This document shows positions 45,801-58,882 of a stretch of DNA of 64,000 bases, piece by piece (positions within the stretch are counted from its first letter, which is position 1; each line of letters begins with the position of its first letter). A program made the translations under genes and the position numbers. Location of the stretch: the NCBI RefSeq assembly GCF_958979055.1, contig NC_084889.1, positions 1,922,001 to 1,986,000 on the forward strand. Reading direction: 5' to 3'. The stretch is from Alnus glutinosa (Eukaryota > Streptophyta > Magnoliopsida > Fagales > Betulaceae). The notes below the pieces were generated by a model that worked only from the letters and a program-made list of their open reading frames with translations, was not told where the DNA came from and did no database searches.

Positions 45801-48541
45801 CACTAATTATCTAATTATATTACTAAATGAACCCAGAGCCTATTTATGCATTCCTACCACATATATATATATATATATATATACACTTATTGACTTAAGA
45901 TTATTAAGATAATTTACAACTCTTGTTCTTCTAGTCTTAACCGTTACACTTAATACTTTTACTCATATTAGTCTCTAACCATCCGAGTAGTTTAGGTTTA
46001 GGACTTAATTGGATTAAATTACAAATCCCTTGTCATCTCCATCTTTAACTATTTATTATTTTGTTATATAAACACTTAAGGAATTAGGTTATAGAGCCAT
46101 AACCATATTCCAAGGCTCCAAGTGAACGCCTAAGCCCAACATCATCAACTCTACATAATTAAACTAAGCCAAAGAATCAAAGCTTGAATAACTATCCCAA
46201 ATGATCCGTTGTAAAGAATCCAACTTTAATCGATTCAACTTTATCTAACATATACTCAAAATCATCATTTTACATATTAAGACCAACTTCTCCCACAAGT
46301 GGGAATACCCCCATAACCCAATGTTCACCAAAGTCTAATACCACTTCTTAATCAACATACCCATACAAGCATAACAAGGAATCCAACCATTAATTAACTA
46401 GACCTATACATAGTAACACTCTTAGGTTTACAATTAAAATCTCTAATTTATACAAATTATTGACATTAGGACCTAACCCCATAAATACCTATTTTTCATG
46501 AAAGCCATAGATAATTTAGGATTAATTAACATTCTAAATATAATTAATCCACTAATTAACAATTTAGAGTTTTAAACATCTAGAAGCTCCAAATTAATTC
46601 AACCCATCAAACTTAGGGATTCTTACCTACACTTCAACAACATTAGAATTAAGGTTTTAGCCCAATCCTAAATCAACCTAAATTCAATATCAATCTAACC
46701 CTTAAATTCAATCTTCAACAACAAAATACACTCATCAAAGACAGCCCATATAAACTACTCCAAATCAGTAGCTATCTTACCCAAACACCCATAATATTTA
46801 ACCTCTAAACAACCCATCAAAATTACACTAATCAACCCATACACGGCCATCCACAAGAAGGCCATCAAAATAACCTATTCGGTTATCACCTATACTAGAC
46901 CCACAAAATCCAATTCAGCCCACACGACCAACAAGGGAAACAATACTACAAAATACCCAAAATCTCCATGGTACACACACTGAAATTCCATACGCAACAC
47001 TCATCAAAACAGCATAATACTCAATCGCCTAAACCCACAAAATCGTCACTAATCGAATCTAAATCCACAACACTCAATTCAATACCCATAGCGACTGCCG
47101 ACACAATCATAGAGAACCCCCAAAATTATCAAACCCTAATTCAACAATCCACAAATTAATCCACAAAATTATAGGATTTATATACCTTGGGGATTTTCCT
47201 CAAGAATCCACCGGAAATCGTCATTGTTTCCGCCGGAAAACACACATGGAGAATCGGGTCTCCACATGGGTTCAGCGGGTCACAGGTTTTGGGCTGCACG
47301 AGTTTCGCTCACATGCAGGTCACGACTCGCCGGAAACCGCTACTAGGACTGCCGGATTTCAGCTCTGGCTGTCGGAAATCGCATCGGACTTCACCACCGA
47401 AAGATCGGGTCACACGGGTTCTCGGGTTCGGCTCACGGGTCGCGGGTCCAAGTACATGGGTTCCGCCGGAAATCAGGTCCTAAGTACCACCAGAGTCCCC
47501 ACCGGTAGAATGGGCCAGAACTCGCGTCGCCGGCATCGTTTGGTTCCGCCGTCGCTGACCCACCGATCGGGTCCTCACACAGGTCTCTCCATCTCCGTGT
47601 CTCACTCTCTCAGTCTCGGTCTACTCTCTCTCAACTTGTGTGAAGAAGGGGAAGAGAGAAATAGGGAGGGGCTGCTGTGTGCGGCTACAGAGGAGGGAGA
47701 AGGAAGAAAAGAGAAGGAAAAGGAAAAGAGAAGAAGAGAGAGGGGGTGCGTTGGGGAGAAGCCGGAAGAGAAGAGAAATAAGATAAGAAAATGAAAGAAA
47801 GATGAATCGGGAGAGGGGCTAACGTGTGTGGTTGAGAAGGGAGAAAATAGGATAATGTTATCCTATCCCGCCCAATCGTATACCAACACGTGGCAAGGGG
47901 TTATTGTCTTTTATTTTTAAAGCCCCACATTTTATTATTTACATCAGGACCCCACTAATTTAAAGATCCTATCTTTTGACAATTAATGTTTGACCCTACA
48001 TTTAATCTAACCATATTTCATCAAAACAATTAATTACTTATTATTTCCTAAAGGCCCATTAATAGCATTCTATTATTATAACTTTCATTATTTTATATTA
48101 GACTCATTTTTATTTCAATCATATAAGATTATCTGCTTAGAACTTATTACTAGTCCCATCTTATTTAATAAATATCATTTATTAAATTTCAAATGCCTTA
48201 TTTAATTTCTTGGTCTTTACATTTGCTCTGTGTTAAATTTAGCCTGGTCATTGCTTCTTAGCATAGACTGTTTGTGACTAACTCCATAGTGCAAGTATAG
48301 GTTCATATGTTAATGCAAAGACACCTTTTTGTTAACTAAGTTTATTTGTAACAACTGTCGGTATGATCTGAGTTATGGGGTAACTAAGATGGGATATTTG
48401 TATTGTTCTGAGTCCCCGTATTAGTCTGAATTTGACTCAGTCCGGTTGTATTTATGTTATCCTTTGGGTGTATTAATGAAATGATTACATTTTTCCTTAT
48501 AGAAAAAAAAAAAAAAAAAAAAAAGAAAAGAAAAATAAAGA
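42828..48541 (+). mobile_element. Poly(A) retroposon (LINE-like or non-autonomous), interrupted by a solo LTR
   Basis: A 12-bp duplication AAAGTAAATTAT lies at 42816-42827 and 48542-48553. The right copy directly follows an A-rich tail (from about 48503), preceded by GTATTAATGAAATGATTAC and TTCCTTATAG, typical of plant non-LTR 3' ends. Removing the LTR and one TTTGC copy leaves a retroposon of about 1.08 kb (42828-43591 plus 48227-48541). It has no reverse transcriptase. The frames at 42838-43636 have no recognisable product. A truncated or non-autonomous LINE is the best guess, though a processed copy of an unknown transcript is possible. Confidence 0.62.
43592..48221. mobile_element. Putative solo LTR of a Ty3/Gypsy-type retrotransposon, 4.63 kb
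   Basis: The segment starts TGTGATGACCCC and ends GGTCTTTACA, so it has TG...CA ends with mirrored TGTxAxGACC termini. It is flanked by an exact 5-bp duplication TTTGC (43587-43591 and 48222-48226). There are no gag-pol frames and no internal direct repeat, so it reads as one long LTR left by recombination. The inner part is AT-rich except for a GC-rich block with 'ccgccggaaa' phrases at 47200-47600. Gypsy Tekay-like elements can have LTRs of this size. Orientation is uncertain. The frames at 47187-47794 are GC-rich shadows without a family. Confidence 0.68.
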
Positions 48542-48553
48542 AAAGTAAATTAT

Positions 48554-48772
48554 GATATTTCCATTTGTCACTCTCACTCCTCTTTACTCTTTAGCCTGGG
48601 TTGGCTCTTGATCTGATGAGACGATTTTATTTTCTCAAGTCACATCCATTGTCCCTTGCCACCTCAACGATGGAGAAGTACGTCCTTTTTAATAGCCCTG
48701 TCCCCCATTTGCCCAAATAATATCTTAGAAGAAGACTCTAGTACATCCAATTATTTTCTTTCTCTCTCTTCT
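48554..48772. other. Short spacer
   Basis: No gene or element recognised. Confidence 0.4.
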
Positions 48773-48773
48773 A

Positions 48774-49209
48774 TTTTTTTTTTTTTAACAGATAGCATGC
48801 GCTACCATATATTGGTGAAAAAAGCCTGAAGGCAATACAGAGAATAGAGAACCAAAACTCCCTACACTCTAAGTCAGAAAAAGCTCTGACTTGAAACAAC
48901 TGTCTAAACAATACACAAATATTACATGGACACCGTTTGCACCACTCTTAACATTTAAGCACACTCTAATACAGAAAAAGTGACTGATCTAGCTACCAAA
49001 GCCAACAAATAATTCAGTAGCAATTGAGTATTATAAAGACAGACCGTGAAAATAGACAACTAGAATATACAAACAAAACAAAAAACACCCAAACAACAGA
49101 TCCACCGTCGGGAAGAATTCTGTCGCCGGAGAGACGGTGCGTGGAGTCCACGCGCCATCCCTGGAAGCACCCCCTCAAAAACCGGCCACCGTAGAGCACC
49201 GTACATGCA
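48774..49209 (-). mobile_element. Second retroposon copy, minus strand
   Basis: A T run at 48774-48786 is the poly(A) tail on the minus strand. Upstream on that strand, TTTGGGTGTTTTTTGTTTTG, a 'cggcgacag' block and a GC-rich region resemble bases 43500-43590 of the larger retroposon. TTATTTTCT near 48751 and at 49211-49219 may be the target duplication, but the left copy is not directly at the tail. Confidence 0.42.
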
Positions 49210-49272
49210 GTTATTTTCTATCTTCATATTTGGTTTGCTCCTCTCCTTTCTCAGTTGCACAACCGCCATGAC

Positions 49273-49324
49273 TAATTGAAGCGCAAATTTTTTTTTTTTT
49301 GGATGAATAATTGAAGCGCAAATT
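49273..49324 (-). mobile_element. Minute retroposition scar with 17-bp target duplication
   Basis: TAATTGAAGCGCAAATT occurs at 49273-49289 and again at 49308-49324. Between them are only 18 bases, a T run followed by GGATGAA. On the minus strand this is TTCATCC plus a poly(A) tail, i.e. an extremely 5'-truncated retroposon insertion. Confidence 0.66.
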
Positions 49325-52300
49325 CCCATACTCACAACCTTAAAGCCTTGTATTATATAGGGACGGTTATCTTCTAAAATTAAGCCGACTTATGTCTAAA
49401 ATGCATTTACATTTTTAATATATATATAAAAAAAAATCACATGCATTTTAAATACATGTAAAAGTGGAATAAAATGGATTATATATATATATATCAACCC
49501 CCGGCCAGTTTATAAGAAAACTGGAATTGAGCAGATACGTGAGTAACTCATATATGCATGCAAGTTGTTTGCAAGAGGAAATTAGAAATTTAATTTGAAA
49601 ACACAACTTTATTGAAATTTAATAAGGGGTCCCCTCCTGGACATTTGCATGGCAGACAATAAGGAAAATATATTCATGGATCGACCATGGTAAGGTTACG
49701 ACAAAATAATAAATATAAAACCATAAGGTTAATTAACGACCTACATGAAACTTTAGTAGAACTTGATCGATAAAATAACTTCAAGGAAAATGACCTGTGC
49801 TAGGCAGAAGGAATGACCTTTCAGGCTTCCACCATAGCTGCGAAGGTATATTATATATCCAACTATGAGTTTTACAACAACTAACTGGGCCTACTAAAGT
49901 AAATGCATAAATAATTGATTTGGAAAATGAAAATGAAAATAAAAATGTGGTTATCTTTGTTAATTTTTTTTTTTTTTAATGTGATCATGAAAAAATGTAT
50001 TTTGATATTACGTAAATATGAAAACTATTTTTTTTTCTTTTTTTGTTTTAGCTATTTGTTAATATTCTTATTTTAAGAAGTGAAAATAGAAGATATAAAA
50101 ATAATAATAATAAAATTAAGGAAGCCGTTAATTTTATAAAGTCGTGTCCTAATTGATCATATTCACAATTAAAAGCTACAATTAACGCCACACAAGGTCC
50201 TTATTGATTACAATTCCCATAAGGATTGGAAAATATTTTGATAATGACCTAATATGGAAGAATAATGCTACATATCATCCCTTTGTCCTCTTAAAATTGA
50301 TGCGACTCTTAGAATCACCATTGAATTTATGATAGATCATTATTGGATTTTGATCCAATGGTGATTTTAAGAGCCACATCAATTTTGGAGGGATAAAATG
50401 AGGACAAATGAATGATATGTTGCATGACTCAATATGAAATATATTAAAAAATATATTATATTTTTCATATATTCTGACACCTGTAAAAATTAGGGGAGGG
50501 GGGTTTGCCTTGTGCTTCATGTCTTAAAAATTGGTTTTAGATCATTTTTTATATTTGTTTATTGTCTGCTTGGTTTGGATTTCTCATATGAATTAAATCT
50601 CAGAAATTAGTTATTTATTTATTTTTTAGTCTGAAGATAGAATATAGTTAATCAAAGTTAAAATAAGAGAAAAATTGTTTAAACTTAAAACTTGATAAAA
50701 TGACAACCAAATGAGATAATTGATTATTCATTAAATAATCAAAGAGGCACTGAATTTTTTGAAATTTGAAAATGATTTTTAATTTGCTATTTTTGTCGTT
50801 CAAAATCGATTTATTAGTTGCCAGTACCTGGCCCATATTCGATCCATATATAATACGCTTTTGCAACGCCAGTTTGAGAGGCCCCCTGAAGGCTGAAACT
50901 TGGAAGAGCTTCACCGCCAAGAGGCTTACGTCAAACTTGGGCTAGGAAAGGTGGATCTCAAGCCCAAAAGAGTGCGAGGAAAGCTAGGGATCCAAATTTT
51001 TTTTTTTTTTTATTTTTATTTTTTTTTTCAGAATTTAGTTTTAACATGACGTGTCACAATCTCATGAGATCTATCATTTTGAAAAATGTGCTACAATCTC
51101 ATAAGATTGTAACACATTAGGTTGAAACCAAATTTTGAAAAAAAATGTTAGGATGTCAAGCATTTCTCAAATAGTAGCACATTTTGTAGGTTTAAGGCTC
51201 AGTTTGTTTCGACATAAAATGTTTTCTAAAAAACGTTTTCTTTATTTCTTGGTGTTTTATATAACTGAAAATCGTGGTTGAACAAAAAACATTTTTTTTC
51301 GTTTGACCAGGAAAAACTTCTTTAATCCTTGTAAAATTGTTTCTTTTTTTTTTTTTAAATAAAAATAAAAATAAAAATAAAATCGTAAACTATTTTTTGA
51401 GTTTGTGCTTCTCTTTCTCGCATGTACTCCCTCTCTCTCTCTCAATTCATTTTCCGTTGCCATCAGAGCCACCGTTAGAGTTTACTGAAAGTTGCCATCA
51501 TCGCCGTTGTGGTAGCTGATTTGTCCAACCACCCTTGGACAAAAGATCCCTACCACTGCCACATCTCTATATCGACTTGTTAAAGGACACCACTAATGGC
51601 TATCCCAAAAAGGAAATATTTATTTCTGTGAAGGATTCTTAGTGTGTATTAGTTGTGCACTTCTTATATTTTTAGCATTTTTTAAAAGAAAAATAATAGA
51701 TTTACAACACTACCACAACAAGTGTACAACACCACTTCAAATGGGGGGCGGGCCTATAAAATCTCATTTTTTGATATTATCCTTGGACACCACACATAAA
51801 CTTAATACTAAATTAGTGGAGTATGATTATTAAAAAAATTAACTCGTTTAATTAAATGTGTTGAGTTAATATTGACTTATATAATTTTATAAATATATTT
51901 ACAAATTACCACACATTTTAAACAAAGAGACATCGTTAAAATATCAATTAATTAAGGATATAAATAGTAGCAAGACTATCTCCAATTTGTAGTTGTAGGA
52001 TGCTGCGCAGAGATGGAACACGGGCTACGTGGCATTACTTCGGTGGAGTAGACAGCAACCATGTCAATGCATTTCTATTCTCACCAAACCCCATTTCCCT
52101 TTCCACAGCTACCCCGTTTCCCTTTCCTTGGAAGCATCGTCTTATTATTATTTTTTTTCTCCGATTCGGGAAAGGGAAAAGGGGGACAAAATAATACATA
52201 AAAGGATGGTCATTGCCACTCTTAATTTTTTTAAAAAGCTAGAAAATAAGAGTTTTTAAAAATACTTTTAAACACTAACTAGTTAGTAGGGAGCGGCCCA

Positions 52301-53450
52301 TTTTACAATCAAATATATTCAAAGTTGACAAATTTAGAAACCTTAGAAGCGGTTCAAACACCTTAAGTGGTTGAGCTGCTGACGATAATTTTCAATAATA
52401 GGGACACTCGGCCAGTCCAAAAAAATGTAGCCTTTGTTAATAGTCAAGATGAAAAAGAGTGAATCCCTTCAAGAAAAATGGAGCCACAACCAAAAGAAGC
52501 GGCCAACCGAATGGCAAGGAGGGCAGCTAAGACTTCATAAAAGGAAGTTTCAGAGAAAAGGAGTTACTTTATATTTTACTTGCGAATGAATGCAGTCCTT
52601 ATCATGATTTGAGCTAACCTATTTTTAAATCACGACTAATTTCAATAAGGGGGCGGATTCAAAGCCGCGTCATTTATTTGATGTATTTCTTTTTAATTTC
52701 TGTTTATTATCACTAATGAGGCTAATTTAGGACTCTTTGTTGAGTTGTCTAGCCCCTTTATTTTTTGTAATTTCTTGTAGATGTACTTTTTTTTTAAAAA
52801 AAATATCATGACTTATTTCATAATTAGATAAAAAAAAAAAAAATTAATTATTTAATTAATATTTTAGCACACTTCACATTTGAAATCTTTTTTTCTTTAC
52901 TTCTTTGTTTTGGGGTCTTGATCCCATTTTGTCACTTGTGAATTGGAATGATCAATTGGTTAGGCTTTGCATAGTTGAGGACACCTCATGGACAAGTTTG
53001 GGCCTAGCTCTGCTCATATAAAGACATCATTAGGGCCTCAATCATCCCTTTTTCTTTTCCTTTGCCAAGAAACTTCGGCTTCGAATATTTTTATTTTATT
53101 TTATTTTTTTTTCTGTTTTTAAAATAAAAATATTAATAAATAACTTAAAATATAAAATATTTATAAAACATTTAAAACTTTTCATAATTATGTTACATCA
53201 GAATAATTTTTTAAATAAACAACAAAAACCACCCTAAAAAAACATTACCAAACGAACCTTTTTTTCCGGATTCAAAACTAAAAACAAATATAAAATTATA
53301 TTAAAAAAAAAAAAAATTATTTCGAAAATTATTTCAAAAGTACAACTTGGTACCAACTACCAACCAAAACCAAAGCACCAATATCGTACCAAACCAAAAC
53401 AAAGGAGGGTTTAGAGGGTTTTAGGCTTTTAGGCCCAAAGAGTCAAGACA
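49325..53450. other. Gene-poor intergenic DNA
   Basis: AT-rich, with poly(A)/poly(T) runs. Apart from the foldback element at 50264-50425 I can support no gene. Short frames at 50648-50920, 51257-51472 and 52000-52259 show no family features. Confidence 0.45.
50264..50425. mobile_element. Foldback MITE of about 160 bp
   Basis: Inverted arms AATGCTACATATCAT...TTTGTCCTC and the reverse of GAGGACAAATGAATGATATG continue through AATTGATG(C/T)G(A/G)CTCTTA and CACCATTG to a centre near 50340. Target duplication not resolved. Confidence 0.58.
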
Positions 53451-53597
53451 AAGTAAAGAACCTGAATGGTATTTTGTCCACATTCACAAATAGACCCTCC
53501 AACACAACATACTGCCCTTTCCCACCGGCGCCACAAAAGTCTCTCTCTCTCTCTCTCTCTCACGTGCTTGCCTCCATAAACCTCTACACAGAGAGAG

Positions 53598-53772
53598 ATG
53601 GGGAAGGAGAAGGGGACGCCGGCGTCATTGGAGGATCTGATAGAGAAGGCGGGAGGTTGTGCGGTGGTGGACGGAGGCTTCGCTACGCAGCTTGAGAGAC
53701 ACGGTGCTGTCATCAACGACCCTCTCTGGAGCGCTCTCTGTCTCATCAAGGACCCTGATCTCATCAAGCGGG

Positions 53773-53817
<45 letters not shown>

Positions 53818-56553
53818 GCCATTTTCGTTCTTTCATGGGAAAGGGATACTTTTGGTTTTGAAACTTTGACCAAGTTTTGGTGGGTTGTTGAAATGTGTTT
53901 AGGTCCACTTGGAATACTTGGAGGCTGGTGCTGATATTTTGGTCACTTCATCTTACCAGGTCTCTGCTTATTTGTTTATTTTCCAGTGCAATGCCTTTGC
54001 TTTGATTGGGTTTGATCCATGTATTATATTTTGTTCAAGCTGTCATAGAAAGTAGAGTTATTTGATTCTCTAGCTATTGAACGGTTTACATAAGATATAT
54101 TTGCTAGCTCAAATATAATGCGAATGTGAATCTATGTGTGATATTTATATAGCTGCTATGTGCCATTGTTGTCAAGTTCTGTTAATTGATAGCATAGATT
54201 TCGTTGAACATGGATGTTGGTGTCGTCTAATACCAGAAAGGCAACCTTTTCCTCACTTTTCATTTAAAAAAGAAGATGTGAATAAATAAATGAACCTTGT
54301 TCATTGTTAATTTATTCTCAAACAATTTGATACATTGTAAGGGTTTTTCCATCAAATATGTTGGCATCAAGCTGGAAGGGAACTTTGTTAGTATGCATAT
54401 CAATTCTTTATCTCCCTGAAGCTGATCTCTGGAATGTTTCTGCAGCAAATATTTCATAGTAATCTCCTATTCTCTGTAGTCAGTGCACCTCCTATTTACC
54501 ATACTTCTTCGTTCTATATTTATAGGCCACCCTTCCCGGATTTCTGTCCAGAGGATTGTCGTTTGAAGAAGGGGAGTTGTTACTAGAAAAGAGCGTCAAG
54601 TTGGCTGTTGAAGCTCGAGATAGTTTCTGGGACTCTGTGGAAAGGACTCCTGGACATTGCTATAACAGGGCGTTGGTTGCAGCCTCTATTGGAAGCTATG
54701 GAGCTTATCTTGCTGATGGTTCAGAATACAGGTGCCTGTTAACAGTCTATAGACAAAGCTGATAGTTAATGATCTCCACTGTTCTAATCACATAATCATA
54801 TTCTAAATAGTTAGTATTATTTGGATATGTAAATGTCTTTTGCTTCCAGTGGGTGTTACGGACCAGATGTGAATTTGGATAAGCTGAAGGATTTCCACCG
54901 CCGCAGATTGCAAGTTCTTGTGGAAGCAGGTCCAGATTTACTTGCCTTTGAGACCATTCCCAATAAAATTGAAGCTCAGGTTTGTTCCTTAACCAATTTT
55001 GTCTTTCTGGATAATAGATGCTATTATTTGAGCAAAGCATTGTGTGGAACAGTAAGGAACTCTGAAGTCCTTTGAGTAAATAATATAATAGTTTCAGAAC
55101 ATTAATCATGTGCAAGAATATGACTTTATGAACTGCTAGCGATCCTATCGAATGCTGTGAGGGAGGAATTTTTTAGGAGTATTCTTGGGCACTTTCTTTT
55201 GTGATATATTTTGTTTACAGGTGCAATTCTCTCTTTAATTCATCATTTTCTTACATATTCACCAAATATCCCTAGTTTCTTGTTTAATGCTCTTGGGACA
55301 GTCTTTTGAAGTTTGACAATTACCTTGATAATTCATGGAAAACATCATACACAACTTACAATATAATCATCAACCTTAACTATTCAAGCGACCTTGTACT
55401 TGATTGTATGAGTTGTGGAAGGATGTCAGTTTAACATCATTGATCCTATCAGTTATCAGAACTGATATTTTCATAATTTCAAGCTGCAGGTCTTAGAGAA
55501 GGAAACCAAAATGAGAATCTTTTTTTCTTTAATTTTCTTTAAGTGTCTTGTAAACCATCTCATTTCCACTTGAATATGTTATTGGCTGCTCTGAAAATAA
55601 AATTCTACTTGTAAGTTTTCGTGATCGCTTAATATGACATCGAACCAAAATTATGTTCTTCATAGTAATCTTATGTAACATTAAAGTTGAACCTTCCTTT
55701 TTTCTGTTAATTTTTCCCTTTGTGTTTTTGCTTGACAGTATCTTCATTTTTTTAAAACAATTTACAGGCCTGTGTTGAGTTGCTTGAAGAACAAAACATC
55801 CAAGTTCCATCTTGGATCTGTTTTAGCTCTGTAGATGGTGAGAATGCCCCATCAGGCGAGAGGTTTAAGGAGTGCCTTGACATAATAAATAAGAGTAACA
55901 AAGTACATGCAGTGGGAATAAACTGTGCACCTCCCCATTTTATTGAAGCCCTTATATCCAAATTTAAGGAGGTAATTGCTTAACTTTATACAATTACCAA
56001 TTGATTTACACAGACACAAAGCATTTGATTTTGTACTCTCAGTGATTGAAGTACAAAATTTGGTCTCCAGTTAACCAAGAAGGCAATAGTTGTTTACCCC
56101 AATAGTGGCGAGGTATGGGATGGCAGAGCTAAGAGATGGCTGGTGAGTTAAGATTGTTATGCTTTCTCTTTCATGAATAATGCTACTTTTCATACCGTTT
56201 CACACCAGTTGATGAAGTGTTTTATAAGTGGCCATTTTTTAGAAAAAAAAATAGAAAATTAACTGACATGAAAAATCACTTAAAACACGCCACTTTAACT
56301 GGTGTGAAATTGGTATAAAGAGTAGCATTACTCTTATTTTGCACGCACGACTATTCACATCCTAAATTTTTATGTATTAACCAATTTTGTGTTGTGGTTT
56401 GATTGACAGCCATCTAAGTGTTTTGGCGATGACAAATTTGAATTGTTTGCAACAAGATGGCGTGATGCCGGAGCTAAACTCATCGGAGGCTGCTGTCGGA
56501 CAACACCTTCCACCATTCAAGCCATTTCAAAGGTTTTAAAAGAAAGGTCGTAA
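53598..56553 (+). CDS. HMT1: Homocysteine S-methyltransferase 1
   Basis: Seven exons (53598-53771, 53903-53959, 54526-54731, 54850-54979, 55768-55971, 56071-56142, 56410-56553) join in frame into 328 residues plus stop. The enzyme transfers a methyl group from S-methylmethionine to homocysteine to make methionine in the cytosol (S-methylmethionine cycle). The three zinc-binding Cys are present: C242 in GINCAPP, and C309 and C310 in [10 protein letters not shown]. Conserved blocks [71 protein letters not shown] and [11 protein letters not shown] match HMT1 better than HMT2 or HMT3. All introns are GT-AG. Intron 1 starts with a CT repeat (53774-53813) and intron 6 carries a small MITE. A CT-rich leader (about 53540-53562) precedes the ATG. 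Confidence 0.96.
53774..53813. repeat. (TC)n microsatellite in HMT1 intron 1
   Basis: About 20 units directly after the splice donor; likely polymorphic. Confidence 0.88.
56178..56330. mobile_element. Small foldback MITE inside HMT1 intron 6
   Basis: The left end TAATGCTACTTTTCATACC and inverted right end TAATGCTACTCTTTATACC pair. Inner inverted blocks TTTCACACCAGTT and AACTGGTGTGAAA follow. About 153 bp, no coding capacity, lying between exons 6 and 7 without touching splice sites. Confidence 0.62.
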
Positions 56554-57763
56554 GCAAAGAGGATTGTTGATTACTGATTTCATCGTTTGAACTTTTCACC
56601 AAGAAACTACGCTTCTTTAAGTTGCTGCCCATTCAATCTATCTTAACCCACAGAATTTTACTCATTTAGAAAGGGAGAGGAGGGATATCTTCATCTAAGA
56701 ACATGAATGCCGTCAATTTTGCATAGGGATGTTTCATTATCGCTATTTGCAAAATTAACTACCGTCTACCGTGAACAAATCCATTTACTTTTAATCAATT
56801 TCAATTTTGCACTTTCGGGGTTTGTTGGATGATGATTGAGACTTTTGTCTTAAATTACAGGACTTTCTTTGTAAACCCTTCAAGATTTAGAGTGCGTTGC
56901 ATTTGGCCTTTGCCAAACGCCCGGTTTTAAACATCATTGAGAAAAGTGTCAAGTTTGAGAGTGCAGTTAAAAAATGACAATTTTGAATTTGAAAAAACAC
57001 AATAAAAAAAAAAAATTACACTTTCAAGCCTATTGGACTTTCCAATTTTGCAGGCAAAAAGTGCAATTTTAAACAAAATTACAAAATATTACTCGTGTTA
57101 GAAACTAAGAATATAGCCTGCGATTCAGAAACCATACTATAAAATCGAAAGGAAAAGTGACTCCATCACCATCTAGAAACGAAATCTCAAAACCCTGATT
57201 TATCAAGGCAAAAATTATCTCTAACGTGCGTGCCTATGGGCACCCCTGAGCGGAAAAACACAGGAATGAACAAAGGCAGTAAAGAAGCCAAGTTCATGGT
57301 TTAAATCCCCTTTTTATTTTGGGGGGGGGGGGGGTGGGGTGGGTAGTTTATGGCAAAAAAAAACCATGGATGCGTGCGGATTAGACATTGACATGGATAA
57401 ACCTATGCAGTAAGCCAGTAACTCGCCCTAGGCGAGGCATAATACAACATGGTATTCCCGCAGTCTGCATATACCTGATTTCAGTTTTTTGGACCAATCA
57501 TCAAACAGATCTGTGTACCACCGGCAATTATAACAATAACACATCAACTCAATTCCAGTCAAGTAACCAAAAGTGTTGCTAGAAGCCAGAAGGCTGGGGA
57601 CAAAATCTAAACCAGTTAAGTGAGAGAGAACCATTCTTCTTGAGCCTAATTGTATTCTTCCTCCCTCTCACCTAGAAGACCTCCATGTGCTCAGTCACTA
57701 AGAAATCAAGACCATTACATGCAAACCCAACACCAGAGTACCTCAAGACACCTTTGTGAAAGG
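56554..57763. other. Spacer between convergent HMT1 and FLX-like genes
   Basis: Holds the two 3' UTRs, a degenerate 'aaacgc/aaaatcg' repeat (about 56890-57130) and a G run at 57321-57341. No other gene seen. Confidence 0.45.
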
Positions 57764-58882
57764 TCAACGTCGAAGAAGGTCACTTCGCCGGTCACGCTTA
57801 TCATAATGTCCCCAACCACCACCATAGCCATCGCCAAATGCACCACTTGGATATCTCGATTCAAGGCCTCCATCCAACATCCCATAACCTCTGCCACCTA
57901 GACAAATATAAGAGAGGCTTCAAACCAATTTGCTTTCCAGAGTTTTAGCACATTACAATAACCCAACATTCGGGCCAGTGATACTATTATATCAATAAAA
58001 ATAATGAGAGTGAGAGAGTTCACCTAGTCCTCGTGTTATCCTCTCTGCATTCAGCTGCTCTGCTCGCAGCCTCTCTATTTCACGAGCCATGGAAATAAGG
58101 TTTTCTTCCATTGCTTGCTTCTGTTCAATTTGTTCTTCCTTGGCTCTCTTCTCATACTCATAAGCCCTCCTAAAAGTGTCACATGATCAATTTAACCGTA
58201 CAGAAAAGTAACTTTTTTGGTAGTATCAGAATTTTTTTTTGTAATGGTCCCCATATCCATTATCAAAAAACCCCCTTCACAGATAATGCATAAAAAGTGA
58301 GCAGCAATAGAGTGCAACATATAAAACTGATTATGTCAGGAATTCTATTTCAAACCTGGCCTCAATAAGCTCGTTGTGCATCCCATCAATATCACCCCTC
58401 ATGTCAATCAGTTGCTGATTCTCAGCTTGTGCATGGTTAACGTCCTGTGTGAGTCTTTGGACTTGGGCAGACAAATCCTGTCTTAGAGCATTCAATTTCT
58501 GAACTTCGGCTCTTAACTGCGTAACCTCTGCTCTCAGAGGCTCAGAAGCACGAAGATCAGCTTCCAGCTTTAATCCTCTCTCGATCAACTCCCTGGCCTG
58601 ATCCTCCTTCTCAGCCTGGAGTTTGGGTATGACCTGCCCCAATCTGTGAATCTCATCTTTCGCAGCCCTTAATTCTCTTTGAAGAAGTGTATTGTCATCA
58701 ATAACAACCCGATTCTCTGCAATTATCCCCTTCATTTCTCTATTTTGCATTTCAAGTTCCTCTTTCAAAGCTGCAGGGTGAAAAGGCAGGGGTCCTGGTC
58801 CACGGCTTACAACAGGCCGAAGACCATCACGTGAACCACGGAAATTTTCAGGATGACGAGGCATACGATTTCTTCCTGCCAT
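57764..58882 (-). CDS. FLX-like (FLC EXPRESSOR-like) coiled-coil protein
   Basis: Three exons on the minus strand (58356-58882, 58024-58169, 57764-57897) join in frame into 268 residues plus stop. The N-terminus [20 protein letters not shown] and the [16 protein letters not shown] block are hallmarks of the FLX/FLX-like family. Residues about 40-222 are an almost continuous coiled coil ([73 protein letters not shown]). The C-terminus is Gly/Tyr/Arg-rich ([26 protein letters not shown]). FLX proteins help the FRIGIDA complex activate FLC in Arabidopsis. Outside Brassicaceae, FLX-like members are conserved but their role is less clear. All introns are GT-AG. The N-terminus is most like FLX-like 1-3, so I leave the symbol empty. 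Confidence 0.92.

Noticed and set aside
47246..47794. 182-residue ORF in the GC-rich part of the solo LTR
   Set aside because: No protein family recognised. The composition (E/K/R-rich tail from GA repeats) indicates LTR sequence.
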